This document shows positions 35,585 to 44,210 of a stretch of 64,000 nt of DNA, one piece after another. The stretch lies in assembly GCA_034436155.1 (NCBI GenBank), contig DAOTVP010000010.1:186001-250000 (forward strand), written 5' to 3'. The notes beneath the pieces were generated by a model. The model had not been told where the DNA came from. It ran no database searches and saw only the letters and a program-made list of their open reading frames with translations. Each line of letters opens with the position of its first letter. Within the stretch, counting starts at the first letter, position 1. The stretch comes from GCA-2794515 sp034436155 (GTDB lineage Bacteria > Chloroflexota > Anaerolineae > Aggregatilineales > Phototrophicaceae). The translations under genes were made by a program, and so were the position numbers.

Positions 35585-35878
35585 ATGGCTCACAAAAAAG
35601 GTGGCGGTTCGAGTAATAACGGACGCGATAGTAATGCACAGCGACTGGGCGTAAAACGCTTCGGTGGTCAATTGGTCAAAGCGGGCGAAATTCTTGTGCG
35701 TCAACGTGGCACATATTTCCACGCAGGTGAAAATGTCGGCGTTGGCAAAGACCATACGCTATTCGCCAAAATTCAAGGCATTGTGGTCTTTGAACGGATG
35801 CGTGGTCGCAATGGTCAACAACGCATCAGCGTGTACGAAAAAACTCACGAAGTGGTCGCCCCAGCGGCGGGTGACTAA
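35585..35878 (+). CDS. rpmA: 50S ribosomal protein L27
   Basis: A 97-residue protein whose N-terminus reaches the peptidyl transferase centre. MAHKKGGGSSNNGRDSNAQR starts directly with the mature form, so there is no Firmicutes-type cleavable N-terminal extension. LGVKRFGGQ, VRQRGTYFHAGENVG and DHTLFA are conserved. The preceding ribosome site is AGAGG. A terminator follows. Confidence 0.98.
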   Translation: MAHKKGGGSSNNGRDSNAQRLGVKRFGGQLVKAGEILVRQRGTYFHAGENVGVGKDHTLFAKIQGIVVFERMRGRNGQQRISVYEKTHEVVAPAAGD

Positions 35879-35891
35879 TTCATCATGGCTT

Positions 35892-35916
35892 GGGGAGTAA
35901 AAATTGCTCCCCGTTT
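35892..35916 (+). terminator. Intrinsic terminator after rpmA
   Basis: GGGGAGTAA (35892-35900) pairs with TTGCTCCCC (35904-35912) over a 3-base loop with one G-T pair, followed by GTTTAAAT. The T run is short, so termination may be incomplete. Confidence 0.7.
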
Positions 35917-35997
35917 AAATCGATTCGATTGTCTATTATCCAGCTATCACGCCACTCCGCTCAGAGCCGTGATAATGCCTAGAGGAGCTTATATAAC

Positions 35998-36465
35998 ATG
36001 AAAGACGGAATTCATCCTAAGTGGTTTTCTGATGCTACAGTGATTTGTGCTTGTGGCAATACATGGCAAACTGGGGCAACTGTCCCCGAAATCAAGACCG
36101 ATATTTGCTCGGCTTGCCATCCGTTTTATACGGGTGAGCAACGGATCGTAGATACTGAAGGTCAAGTCGATCGCTTCATGCGCCGTTTGCAAGTACGCGA
36201 TAACAAACGTGCTGAATTTGAAGCACGCGAAGCATCGAAAACCCCAATGGAACTCCCCTTGTCTGAATTGGGACTGACCAAACGCGCTACCGACATTTTG
36301 GCGCAAAATAACATCATCACCGTTGCCGATTTCTTGAATAAACTCGAAGCTGGCGAAGAAGAAAGCCTGCTCGAATTGCCCGGGGTTGGTCATAAGACCA
36401 TCATGGACATCAAGAAAAATTTGCGGACACGCGGTTACGAAGTCCCCACCATCAAGGCGGAATAA
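35998..36465 (+). CDS. rpmE: 50S ribosomal protein L31 fused to an RpoA-CTD-like helix-hairpin-helix domain
   Basis: A 155-residue protein, about twice the normal L31 length. Residues 1-70 are a zinc-binding L31: Cys17 and Cys19 in CACG, Cys37 and Cys40 in CSACHPFYTG, then VDRFMRRL. After a charged linker, residues 85-150 read LSELGLTKRATDILAQNN, TVADFLNKLE and LPGVGHKTIMDIKKNL. That is the pattern of the RNA polymerase alpha C-terminal domain, with its closing helix-hairpin-helix. The start ATG 35998 has AGAGGAG upstream and there is no frameshift. tdk follows after six bases, an order common for rpmE-tdk. The extra domain could bind rRNA, DNA or RNA polymerase; its job is unknown. Confidence 0.92.
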   Translation: MKDGIHPKWFSDATVICACGNTWQTGATVPEIKTDICSACHPFYTGEQRIVDTEGQVDRFMRRLQVRDNKRAEFEAREASKTPMELPLSELGLTKRATDILAQNNIITVADFLNKLEAGEEESLLELPGVGHKTIMDIKKNLRTRGYEVPTIKAE

Positions 36466-36471
36466 TCGCCC

Positions 36472-37041
36472 ATGAAACATCGTGTCGGACAGATAGAACT
36501 CATCTGTGGCAGTATGTTTTGTGGCAAAACCGAAGAACTCATCAGACGTACACGGCGGGCAATCATTGCCCGCCAACACGTTATGGTGTTTAAGCCTGCC
36601 ATTGATGACCGTTATAGCATTGAACATGTCACTAGCCACAATGGGCAAAATATCGAAGCCATTTCCATTGAAAAATCGGCGACTATTTTAGACATGATAA
36701 GCGATGATGTCACAGTTGTCGCCATTGATGAAGCCCAATTCTTTGATGATGGTCTGGTGGCTGTGGTTGAGACATTAGCCAACCGCGATATTCGTGTCAT
36801 TATTGCAGGCTTAGATATGGACTTTCGGGGTGAGCCTTTTGGAATTATGCCACAATTAATGAGCCGTGCCGAAGAAGTCACCAAACTTCACGCCATTTGT
36901 GTTGTTTGTGGGGAACCCGCCACCCGTACCCAGCGCCTGATCAATGGTCAACCTGCTCGCTATGATGACCCCATTATCATGGTTGGCGCATCAGAATCAT
37001 ACGAAGCCCGTTGTCGTAAACACCATATCGTGATTAAATAA
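36472..37041 (+). CDS. tdk: Thymidine kinase (type II)
   Basis: Phosphorylates thymidine with ATP. The 189-residue protein has the P-loop CGSMFCGKTEELIRR, the catalytic DEAQFF segment, GLDMDFRGEPFG and the zinc-binding CVVC with a later CRKHH. It is in an operon with rpmE. No clear terminator follows; the 37042-37165 spacer has a TGACAT/ATGTCA inverted repeat at about 37054-37070 and a -10-like TACAAT (37097-37102). Confidence 0.97.
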   Translation: MKHRVGQIELICGSMFCGKTEELIRRTRRAIIARQHVMVFKPAIDDRYSIEHVTSHNGQNIEAISIEKSATILDMISDDVTVVAIDEAQFFDDGLVAVVETLANRDIRVIIAGLDMDFRGEPFGIMPQLMSRAEEVTKLHAICVVCGEPATRTQRLINGQPARYDDPIIMVGASESYEARCRKHHIVIK

Positions 37042-37090
37042 TCCGTGTTCACACTGACATGATAAATGTCATGTGGCGTAATTGTGATTT

Positions 37091-37104
37091 TATCGTTACA
37101 ATCG
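37091..37104 (+). promoter_or_regulatory. TATCGTTACAATCG promoter-like motif before the His-rich membrane protein
   Basis: A -10-like TACAAT (37097-37102) within TATCGTTACAAT. The identical 12 bases occur at 42134-42145 before the sucC-like gene, and TCGTTAAAATCG lies upstream of eno (60993-61004). The -35 positions are poor, so this is a weak promoter call supported by recurrence. Confidence 0.35.
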
Positions 37105-37165
37105 TTAAGGGACGTATTGTTATCGTCAAGCAACTGTTCATTGAGTCATGAAAGGATTATGTTGT

Positions 37166-38323
37166 ATGAGTGTGTCTGCCGCGCCGATGCCCGTGCAGTC
37201 TGTTGACCAAACGAATTTTTGGTTAAGAGATAAGCGTTGGGATTTGATGTTCATTACTGCCAGCGTTATTTTTGTCCCGTTGCCCTATATTGTGTATTTA
37301 TTACTCAGTAATGGTGGGATGGATCATGATGTGGCGCGTAATTTGGTGAATGCGTTTGTTGGGATTGCCATTGGCGGTCCTCACATGATGTCGACCTTTC
37401 TCCGTACAGGGCTAGATACCAATTTCAAACAACGGTATCCGATGCTCATCCGCTCATCTATTATCATTCCGGTTGTGGTTGTATCGCTGGCATTCCTCAA
37501 CTTGACTTTGTTGCTCACCGTCTTCTTTTTCTGGGCGGCTCTCCATGTCTTACATCAAGTGACTTATATCGTTGAGCTATATAACCATAAAGAATCGCGT
37601 TTGGTGCGGAAATCTGCCGTGACATGGTATGCTCGCTTGGTAGATTATGCCGTCATCCTGACCTGCTTATTCCCACTCGCCGCTTTTAAGATCAGCCAAG
37701 GGGCATTTGAAATTGGGACAAACGATCTCACTGCCGTCATCCCCGATTTCTTCGAGGCAGAATGGTTCTTCTACATGATGGCAGGGGTCTTTGGCGTGGC
37801 TTTAACAGCCTATCTCATCAAGACCTATCAAGAATATCGTGGTGGGTATATTAATTGGCCCAAGACAGTTTTTATCTCGTTCACGGTAGCCGTTGCCTTT
37901 ACCATGCCCGCCCTTGAGAATCTCGATACTGCCTTTCAGGGGCTAAATACATGGCATTCGTTCCAATATCTGGCGATTACCTTCTACATCATCAAGATTC
38001 GTGAACAACACGGCAAGTTAGAAGGAACTGCTCCATTGGTGAAACGCTTTGCCCAAGCCACCAAAGATTCACGCGGGTTGTATCTCCTCAGCACCATTAT
38101 GCTTATCGGTTCGTTGGTGATCTTCGCTGTCGTGTTCATGTTGGCGCATATCATCACCCCCAACCCCGCTTTGCTGAATCAAAATATCCCATACGAAAAT
38201 GCGCTTATCAACTGGCGCTTCGATGTGGCATATTACACGGCGATTTTATCGTTTTTGTGGATTCACTATTATCACGATCACTTCCTCTTCACCGATTTTG
38301 AAGCGTTAGAAGATTCATATTAA
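37166..38323 (+). CDS. Histidine-rich polytopic membrane protein of unknown function
   Basis: A 385-residue protein with about nine hydrophobic segments. I recognise no characterised family. Histidines cluster inside or at the edge of helices: His73 in GGPHMMSTFLR, His127 and His130 in LHVLHQVTYIVELYNH, WHSFQY, and IHYYHDHF near the C-terminus. That pattern resembles membrane metalloenzymes with a His-coordinated metal centre, such as the Brp/Blh or desaturase types. This is inference without a matching signature. The start is ATG 37166, nine bases after AAAGGA. It is monocistronic with a terminator at 38335-38370. Confidence 0.75.
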   Translation: MSVSAAPMPVQSVDQTNFWLRDKRWDLMFITASVIFVPLPYIVYLLLSNGGMDHDVARNLVNAFVGIAIGGPHMMSTFLRTGLDTNFKQRYPMLIRSSIIIPVVVVSLAFLNLTLLLTVFFFWAALHVLHQVTYIVELYNHKESRLVRKSAVTWYARLVDYAVILTCLFPLAAFKISQGAFEIGTNDLTAVIPDFFEAEWFFYMMAGVFGVALTAYLIKTYQEYRGGYINWPKTVFISFTVAVAFTMPALENLDTAFQGLNTWHSFQYLAITFYIIKIREQHGKLEGTAPLVKRFAQATKDSRGLYLLSTIMLIGSLVIFAVVFMLAHIITPNPALLNQNIPYENALINWRFDVAYYTAILSFLWIHYYHDHFLFTDFEALEDSY

Positions 38324-38334
38324 TCACCACACAG

Positions 38335-38370
38335 AGGGCGCATAACGGTAGTTCATGCGCCCTTTGATTT
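38335..38370. terminator. Terminator between convergent genes
   Basis: AGGGCGCAT (38335-38343) and ATGCGCCCT (38355-38363) form a perfect 9-base-pair stem with an 11-base loop, followed on the plus strand by TTGATTTTTT. It can also serve the minus-strand gene that ends at 38372. Confidence 0.85.
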
Positions 38371-38371
38371 T

Positions 38372-39856
38372 TTAGGGAATCAGAAATTCGCTGACCCATT
38401 GCATGGGATCGACAGCCACCCCGTTCAGCCATAATTCCCAATGCAGATGTGCGCCTGTGGCACGTCCCGTATTGCCGACTGTGCCAATCACCTGCCCCAC
38501 CTGAACCATATCTCCCAAATTCACATAGCGTTGGCTTAAATGCGAATAATTGGTATAAACACCCCATCCATGATCTATCACCACGGATATGCCACGTATG
38601 TTCAATACATCAGCGAGTACCACCTGTCCCGCTTGTGCCGCCAAAACGGGCGACCCTGGCGCTCCTGCAAAATCTGCCCCATTATGATAACGGTCAAATG
38701 AACCGCCGTTATATGCTCGGCGTGTTCCAAATGGCGAATTCATCACCGCCGCGGCGGGGAGGCTCATTGCCCCTGTAAAATAACGTTGTGTGGTTACTCT
38801 TGATGTGACACGGCTTAGGATTGCAATTTCATTTTCTTCAACACCGACATTCAATAAATCTAACCGATTGGCGGGTAATGTGATGTATTGGCTGCCATAC
38901 CCACCTGCTTGGACTTGAATATTGAGTTGTAAATTGACAATATCCCCCGCCGATGGTGTTAGGCTCAAATTCAACGGATAAACTCCACCCACCGTGTAAA
39001 TCGGAATAGGGATGAGGATAATGGTCAATAAGCCATTTTCTTGCGAAATTGGGCTGAAATTTTTATCTAAAAATGTCCCTGTGACGGTGACAGGCATGGT
39101 TGTCCGCAATAAAATGCGTCCAGAACGTCCTTCTGTAAAGACTAATGGGAAAATATCTAACGACTGCACCAACGGCGGTAAATCGCTGGCAGATGCGACT
39201 TGGGTGATGGTGATGGGTATGGTCAATTGTTGTCCCGCGAAGATAATTGCGCCTTCAGCGAGACTGTTAGCCTGTTGAATAGCCGTCATGCTTGTGCCAT
39301 ATTGTTGTGCAATCCGATAGATAGTATCGCCACGCACAACAGTGTGAATCACCCGATGTTCACTTGATGTTGGGTTGACCAATGTGATTAGCCCCGCATC
39401 AACGATTGTTTCAGGCGTTGGTGCTGTATTTTGCCCGGCATTAGGGATAATTTGCAACACTTGACCCACATATATCGAATTGGGATCGGAAATGTTGTTC
39501 ATCAACGTGAGAGATTCGAGCGTCATGCCATATAATTGTGCGATGCGCGATAATGATTCCCCTGCCCGCACAATGTGGATTTGTGGGGTTGGTGTTGCCG
39601 TTGGGACGACATTCACAGACGGGATGATAAGACGTTGCCCAACTGTGATGCTTCCCGTATTCACAATGCCATTCACACTGGCGATTTGGTCAACAGTTAA
39701 ACCATAGCGCAAGGCAATACGATATAAATTTTCACCCCTTTGAACGACATGAATCACCACATCCGAAGGTGGTGTGGGTGTTTCAGCTTGACCATAGACA
39801 CTAGAAATGAGGATGAATAACATGCCCATGAGGATGGGCAACAACCAGTTTTTCAT
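38372..39856 (-). CDS. Secreted LysM/M23 peptidase
   Basis: A 494-residue exported protein with a signal peptide (WLLPILMGMLFILISSVYGQA). Three LysM peptidoglycan-binding repeats follow, at about residues 33-80, 93-138 and 170-215, each with the form VxxGexLxRIAxxYG...IxVGQxLxIP. After a beta-rich middle comes a C-terminal M23 metallopeptidase with SPFGTRR, YHNGADFAGAPG, DHGWGVYTNYSHL and GAHLHWEL. The zinc ligands (His and Asp of HNGAD, His of HLH) are intact. It should cleave or remodel cell-wall cross-links. It lies three bases downstream of the DUF192 gene and is the last of a three-gene envelope operon. Confidence 0.93.
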   Translation of the reverse strand: MKNWLLPILMGMLFILISSVYGQAETPTPPSDVVIHVVQRGENLYRIALRYGLTVDQIASVNGIVNTGSITVGQRLIIPSVNVVPTATPTPQIHIVRAGESLSRIAQLYGMTLESLTLMNNISDPNSIYVGQVLQIIPNAGQNTAPTPETIVDAGLITLVNPTSSEHRVIHTVVRGDTIYRIAQQYGTSMTAIQQANSLAEGAIIFAGQQLTIPITITQVASASDLPPLVQSLDIFPLVFTEGRSGRILLRTTMPVTVTGTFLDKNFSPISQENGLLTIILIPIPIYTVGGVYPLNLSLTPSAGDIVNLQLNIQVQAGGYGSQYITLPANRLDLLNVGVEENEIAILSRVTSRVTTQRYFTGAMSLPAAAVMNSPFGTRRAYNGGSFDRYHNGADFAGAPGSPVLAAQAGQVVLADVLNIRGISVVIDHGWGVYTNYSHLSQRYVNLGDMVQVGQVIGTVGNTGRATGAHLHWELWLNGVAVDPMQWVSEFLIP

Positions 39857-39859
39857 GTG

Positions 39860-40240
39860 TTAACTAGCACTTTCAGAAAAATCCAATATATCGCCAATGG
39901 CGACCTTATCGAGAATAGCGGGTTTTGCCTCGATGTAATATTTTGCAGGTTTGCTAGGGGCATACATGGGTCGCCACGGTTTGGCAAGTTTTTTATCGAC
40001 AACCCGTCCATCGGCATCAAGCCATATCACGCCAATGCTGAAGAACATAAAAAACATATGGATAGCACTTTGCGAAATGCTGGGTTTGCCTATGACGAAT
40101 AAAATGCCTTGATCATCTGGCAGATTTAAGACAAATTGTAACCCGCGTAGATGACACCAAAATGAGGCGCACCACTTGGCACGCCTCAAGATAATCTCGT
40201 TGGTTTGTGCATGACGCACGACTCGCCATTTTGCGCTCAT
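39860..40240 (-). CDS. DUF192 family protein
   Basis: A 126-residue protein without a signal peptide. It has the DUF192 pattern: a tract of hydrophobic residues ending in HMFFMFFSIGVIWLDADGRVVD, then a KPAKYYIEAKPA region and a final DxL segment. The family fold is a small beta barrel of unknown function. It starts inside the stop of the LysM/galactose-binding-like gene (four-base overlap), so it is co-translated with two envelope proteins. Confidence 0.88.
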   Translation of the reverse strand: MSAKWRVVRHAQTNEIILRRAKWCASFWCHLRGLQFVLNLPDDQGILFVIGKPSISQSAIHMFFMFFSIGVIWLDADGRVVDKKLAKPWRPMYAPSKPAKYYIEAKPAILDKVAIGDILDFSESAS

Positions 40241-42000
40241 GGCAGATTAATCACCTGTCCGACATAAATCAAGTTGCGGTTGGTGATATTGGGATTGACT
40301 GCCAACAAATCGGCAACGGTCAGGTTAAATCTGACGGCAATCCGATAGAGCGAATCTCCATACGTCACGGTATATGTCCGACCAACCACAGGCGGTTGTG
40401 GTACGGGTGGCTGTGGCGTAGCTGTGACGACCACAACAATCACGGTATTGGGTTGGCTAATCGCGCCACCTGTCGGTGGAATAATCAATACTTGCCCAAC
40501 AAAAATACGATTTGGATTGGTGATACCGTTTAAACGGGCAAAGGCTTCTACGGTGGTGTTAAAACGGGTTGCAATTCGCCCTAATGTGTCACCCCGTTGA
40601 ACCGTATACGTGTTGGTTGGTATATTGGGTGATTGGTCAACTGGAATAATACCAATTTCGGTGGTCGCTGTGGCGGTTGGCGTAACCGTGGGGGTGAATG
40701 TAGCGGTTGGTGTCGTGGTCGCGGGTGGTGGAATTCGCACAGGGATAGATAATTCTTCACCGACATAAATCAAGAAACGATCATCCAAGCCATTCGCCGC
40801 GGCAATCGCTTCAATACTACTGCCATATAACACCGCTAAACGACCAACGGTATCGCCGCGGCGCACAATATGGCGTAATGTGTTGGGAAAATCGGCGCTG
40901 AATGCCCCACCAATCGGCGCACGAGTGCCAGCAGGACGAGGGGTATTGGTTTCAAGGACAACAGGTTGAGATGTATTGGTCGGGATGACAGGTTCAGATG
41001 TATTCGTTGGCACAACAGGCTGTGATGTATTGGTCGGGATGATAACCCCCTCAGGCGTAGGGGTTGGGTCGCCTGTGATGGGGGTATTGGTCGGAAGTGG
41101 CGTATTGGTTGGTAATGGTGTATTGGTTGGTACATCTGTGTTCGTTGGCACAGGTGTATTGGTTGGCATATCCGTGTTTGTTGGGATGGGGATGGGTGTA
41201 TTAGTTGCGCCTTCAGGCGTGGGTGTTGGTTCGTCAATAGGTGTTTCGGTATTTGTTGGCGCAATTGTATTGGTCGCTAATGGCGCTTCATTGGTTTCAA
41301 CAGGAATATCAGTGACAATTCCTTGGTCTAGGCTAACTGTGAGTGACGCATCATCCAAATAAATAAAATTATTCGCCTGCGGGAACGCGATTTGCGTCCG
41401 CACCCAAACGGTGATAAATTCACTGGCGGCGCGGGCGCTAACACTGTATTGACGGTAGGCATCGTACTGCTCGACAGGGACAGACCAAACAATGTTGTTA
41501 CTATTAGGATCTGTCCCACCCAGTGGATCGATGCCCACTTGAACGGTGATACCGCCCGGATTGGCGCTGAGTTGGCGCGATTCTTCGTCATCAAAGTCAT
41601 TTGACCACACATAAGCATACACACTAAAAAGATATTCCACGTTGGGCGAAATACCCGATACCGATTGGAATACCCCACCATCATGGGTCAAAAATTTGCT
41701 GAATAACACCTGTGCATTTTCACCAGTGCGAATTCGCGTGGTATCGGGTGAAGTACCACGAAATTGTGGTTGGGCATTGCGGAATGTCTCCATATCTTCT
41801 TCACGGGGATTATGCCATGGTGTCCAACCATCGGCGACCAACATATCAGGATCGCCAGGCACGGTGATATAGGGGTCTTCAAAACCCGGATTGGTGAGCA
41901 AATTATCTTCTTGAGCAAAGATACTCAAGTTCATAAAAGCAAAAACCAAACACATCAACAAGAATGTTTTGGAGATACGACTGTTAACCGATTTCATCAT
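40237..42000 (-). CDS. Secreted LysM protein with galactose-binding-like domain and Thr/Pro linker
   Basis: A 587-residue exported protein with a signal peptide (TFLLMCLVFAFMNLSIFAQ). A carbohydrate-binding beta sandwich (NLLTNPGFEDP at the start, FIYLDDASLTV at the end, about 32-225) follows. Next comes a Thr/Pro/Asn-rich linker of about 120 residues built from TNTPxP units, and then three LysM repeats. The last LysM ends the protein, so it has no enzyme domain and probably tethers sugars or proteins to peptidoglycan. Tandem MM at the start leaves one residue of doubt. It heads the operon with DUF192 and the M23 peptidase. Confidence 0.9.
   Translation of the reverse strand: MMKSVNSRISKTFLLMCLVFAFMNLSIFAQEDNLLTNPGFEDPYITVPGDPDMLVADGWTPWHNPREEDMETFRNAQPQFRGTSPDTTRIRTGENAQVLFSKFLTHDGGVFQSVSGISPNVEYLFSVYAYVWSNDFDDEESRQLSANPGGITVQVGIDPLGGTDPNSNNIVWSVPVEQYDAYRQYSVSARAASEFITVWVRTQIAFPQANNFIYLDDASLTVSLDQGIVTDIPVETNEAPLATNTIAPTNTETPIDEPTPTPEGATNTPIPIPTNTDMPTNTPVPTNTDVPTNTPLPTNTPLPTNTPITGDPTPTPEGVIIPTNTSQPVVPTNTSEPVIPTNTSQPVVLETNTPRPAGTRAPIGGAFSADFPNTLRHIVRRGDTVGRLAVLYGSSIEAIAAANGLDDRFLIYVGEELSIPVRIPPPATTTPTATFTPTVTPTATATTEIGIIPVDQSPNIPTNTYTVQRGDTLGRIATRFNTTVEAFARLNGITNPNRIFVGQVLIIPPTGGAISQPNTVIVVVVTATPQPPVPQPPVVGRTYTVTYGDSLYRIAVRFNLTVADLLAVNPNITNRNLIYVGQVINLP
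40940..41285 (-). repeat. Degenerate tandem repeat encoding TNTPxP units
   Basis: Repeated 18-base-like units encode TNTPLP, TNTPVP, TNTDVP and TNTSQP variants within the LysM protein. The repeat is in frame and could vary in copy number by slippage. It acts as an extended, probably glycosylated linker. Confidence 0.75.
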
Positions 42001-42183
42001 CTATTCCCCCAGACTGGGTTACGCGAATAGCGTTTTATAATTTGATAAACAACATGCCCATAAGTATAGCTTATTGAGTCATTCCACGCCACAAGCAGAA
42101 GCTATTTAATCGGCTATTTTCTAAACTCAGGTCTATCGTTACAATAGAATTAGGACTATTACCTTATCCAGAAGAAAAAAATC

Positions 42184-43353
42184 GTGAAATTATACGAATA
42201 TCAAGCCAAAACATTATTCCAAAAATTTGGGATTCATATCCCGCCGAATTATCTTATAACCGATATTCATCAACTGGATACGATTATATTTGATGCCGAT
42301 TTTGTCTATCCTGTGGTGGTTAAAGGGCAGGTTTTGGCGGGTGGTCGGGCAAAATATGACCTTATCCGCCAAGCGCACACATTTGAGCAAATGCGTTCAG
42401 AGACGCTCAATATGCTCCATAAGACCATTGATGGATTTTATATTTCCTGTGTCTTGATTGAAACTTATATCTCAAGTGAGCATCGATACTATATCAGCGT
42501 GGTGAATGACCGTAATTCACGTCAACCCGTTTTAATCGCATCGGTACAATCGGGCGGAGAAATTGAAAAAATTGTCAAACAACATCCACAACAAGTCGCC
42601 AAACAACAAATTAATCCGTTAATTGGGCTTCATTCGTATCAGGCATTATCTATCGCGGACGAACTCAATTTACCGCGTCAGATTTGGCGCACATTTGATG
42701 AATTAGCCCAAGCCCTGTATCGCTGTTATGTGCATTACGATGCGACGTTAGTCGAGATTAACCCCGTTGCTTATACTCATCAACACGGGTTTATCGCTTT
42801 AGATGCCAAGATGAAAATAGATGATAACGCGCTCTATCGGCAACCCGATATTTTAGCATGGCAGAATGACTTATTGATGAGCGAACCCGAAAAATTGGCG
42901 CTCGAAGCCGGTGTGAGTTATGTCAAATTAGAGGGGCAGATTGCTTGTATTGTGAATGGTGCGGCATTGGCAATGACCATCATGGACATGACTAACTCTA
43001 ACGGCGATAAACACATCACGCCTGCTTGTTTTTTGGATATCGGTGGTGGTGCAGATGCCGATCGGGTGGTGAAGGCGCTCAAAATTGCCCTTTCAGATGC
43101 CGATGTTAAAGCTGTGATTTGTAGTATTTTTGGTGGGATGACGTGCTGTGATGAGATTGCAACCGGTATTGTTCAGGCGTATCGATTATTAAATCCACCA
43201 ATCAAAACCATCATCAAATTACAAGGCACAAATGCACTGCAAGGGTGGGAGATTATTCAAAGCGCCAATTTGCGTAATTTACAAATGGCAATGTCGTTAA
43301 GCGAAGCGGTGAATTTAGCACTCATGGCAGTAGAAGAGGATTTTCAAAAATGA
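42184..43353 (+). CDS. sucC: Divergent succinyl-CoA synthetase beta-subunit-like protein (ATP-grasp)
   Basis: A 389-residue protein that follows SucC from MKLYEYQAKTLFQKFG to the end. FLDIGGGADADRVVKAL and VEINPVAY are kept. Two conserved places differ: the usual GGRGKAGGV nucleotide loop reads GGRAKYDLI, and the NIFGGIxRCD motif reads SIFGGMTCCD. STEGG is SVQSGG. The start is GTG 42184 and it overlaps sucD by four bases. It may be a working ADP-forming synthetase with relaxed sequence, or a paralogue for another acyl-CoA such as malyl- or citryl-CoA. The 42001-42183 spacer holds a TATCGTTACAAT motif (42134-42145). Confidence 0.8.
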   Translation: MKLYEYQAKTLFQKFGIHIPPNYLITDIHQLDTIIFDADFVYPVVVKGQVLAGGRAKYDLIRQAHTFEQMRSETLNMLHKTIDGFYISCVLIETYISSEHRYYISVVNDRNSRQPVLIASVQSGGEIEKIVKQHPQQVAKQQINPLIGLHSYQALSIADELNLPRQIWRTFDELAQALYRCYVHYDATLVEINPVAYTHQHGFIALDAKMKIDDNALYRQPDILAWQNDLLMSEPEKLALEAGVSYVKLEGQIACIVNGAALAMTIMDMTNSNGDKHITPACFLDIGGGADADRVVKALKIALSDADVKAVICSIFGGMTCCDEIATGIVQAYRLLNPPIKTIIKLQGTNALQGWEIIQSANLRNLQMAMSLSEAVNLALMAVEEDFQK

Positions 43354-44210
43354 GCCTGTTTATCAATAGCAGTACACGGTTGCTTGTTCAAGGGATTACG
43401 GGTAAACATGGCTCATTTCATACGCATGAAATGCAAAAATATGGCACGATGATTGTCGGTGGGGTCACGCATGGGCGCGGTGGTGAATGGGTGCATGGTG
43501 TCCCTGTGTTCGATTCAGTCAAAGCCGCCGTTCATGCCACCGATGCCAACACATCGGTGATTTTTGTACCACCACGTTTTGCAACGGATGCCATCTTCGA
43601 GGCGATAGATGCCCAAGTGCCTCTGATTATTTGTATCACTGAAGGTATACCTGTTTATGACATGATGCGGATTTACGCTTATTTACAACATAGCAATAGC
43701 CGTCTCATCGGACCCAATTGTCCGGGTGTCATCACCCCGCCAAATACCAAAGTTGGCATCATCCCTAGCGAAATCGTCCGACCAGGCAATATCGGCATTG
43801 TATCGAAAAGTGGCGCTCTGACATATGAAGTGATGCAAATTTTATTTCAAGAAGGGTTTGGCGTTAGCACCTGTGTCGGCGTGGGTGGCGACCCAATTTT
43901 AGGCACAAGTATCCCAGAAGTGTTAGAATTATTCGATAACGACCCTGAGACCGAAAAAGTCGTGTTATTAGGTGAAATTGGTGGACGTGCAGAAATCCGC
44001 GCCGCCGAATATATCCAACGTTATATGACCAAACCTGTCATCGGATTCATTGCAGGAAAAACGGCACCCATTGGTGTGCGAATGGGTCATGCAGGCGCGA
44101 TTGTCGAAGATGGCGATAGCACCGCCAGCGCCAAAATTCAGGCGCTCATTCAGGCAGGGGCGCGTGTTGCCGACCATCCCGAACACATCCCAGAATTACT
44201 AGCTAAGTAA
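43350..44210 (+). CDS. sucD: Succinyl-CoA synthetase alpha-subunit-like protein
   Basis: A 286-residue CoA-binding subunit. It has VQGITGKHGSFHT, IGPNCPGVITP, GIVSKSGALTYE and the phosphorylated His247 in MGHAGAIVEDG. These are all intact, so the alpha subunit looks fully active. It pairs with the more divergent beta subunit just upstream. Its 3' end overlaps the convergent BatE-like gene by eight bases. Confidence 0.93.
   Translation: MSLFINSSTRLLVQGITGKHGSFHTHEMQKYGTMIVGGVTHGRGGEWVHGVPVFDSVKAAVHATDANTSVIFVPPRFATDAIFEAIDAQVPLIICITEGIPVYDMMRIYAYLQHSNSRLIGPNCPGVITPPNTKVGIIPSEIVRPGNIGIVSKSGALTYEVMQILFQEGFGVSTCVGVGGDPILGTSIPEVLELFDNDPETEKVVLLGEIGGRAEIRAAEYIQRYMTKPVIGFIAGKTAPIGVRMGHAGAIVEDGDSTASAKIQALIQAGARVADHPEHIPELLAK

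Noticed and set aside
37042..37090. TGACAT/ATGTCA inverted repeat as tdk terminator
   Set aside because: The stem is only six base pairs and no T tract follows.
40940..41285. Repeat block considered as a CRISPR array
   Set aside because: Units are short, in frame with a protein, degenerate and without spacers or cas genes.
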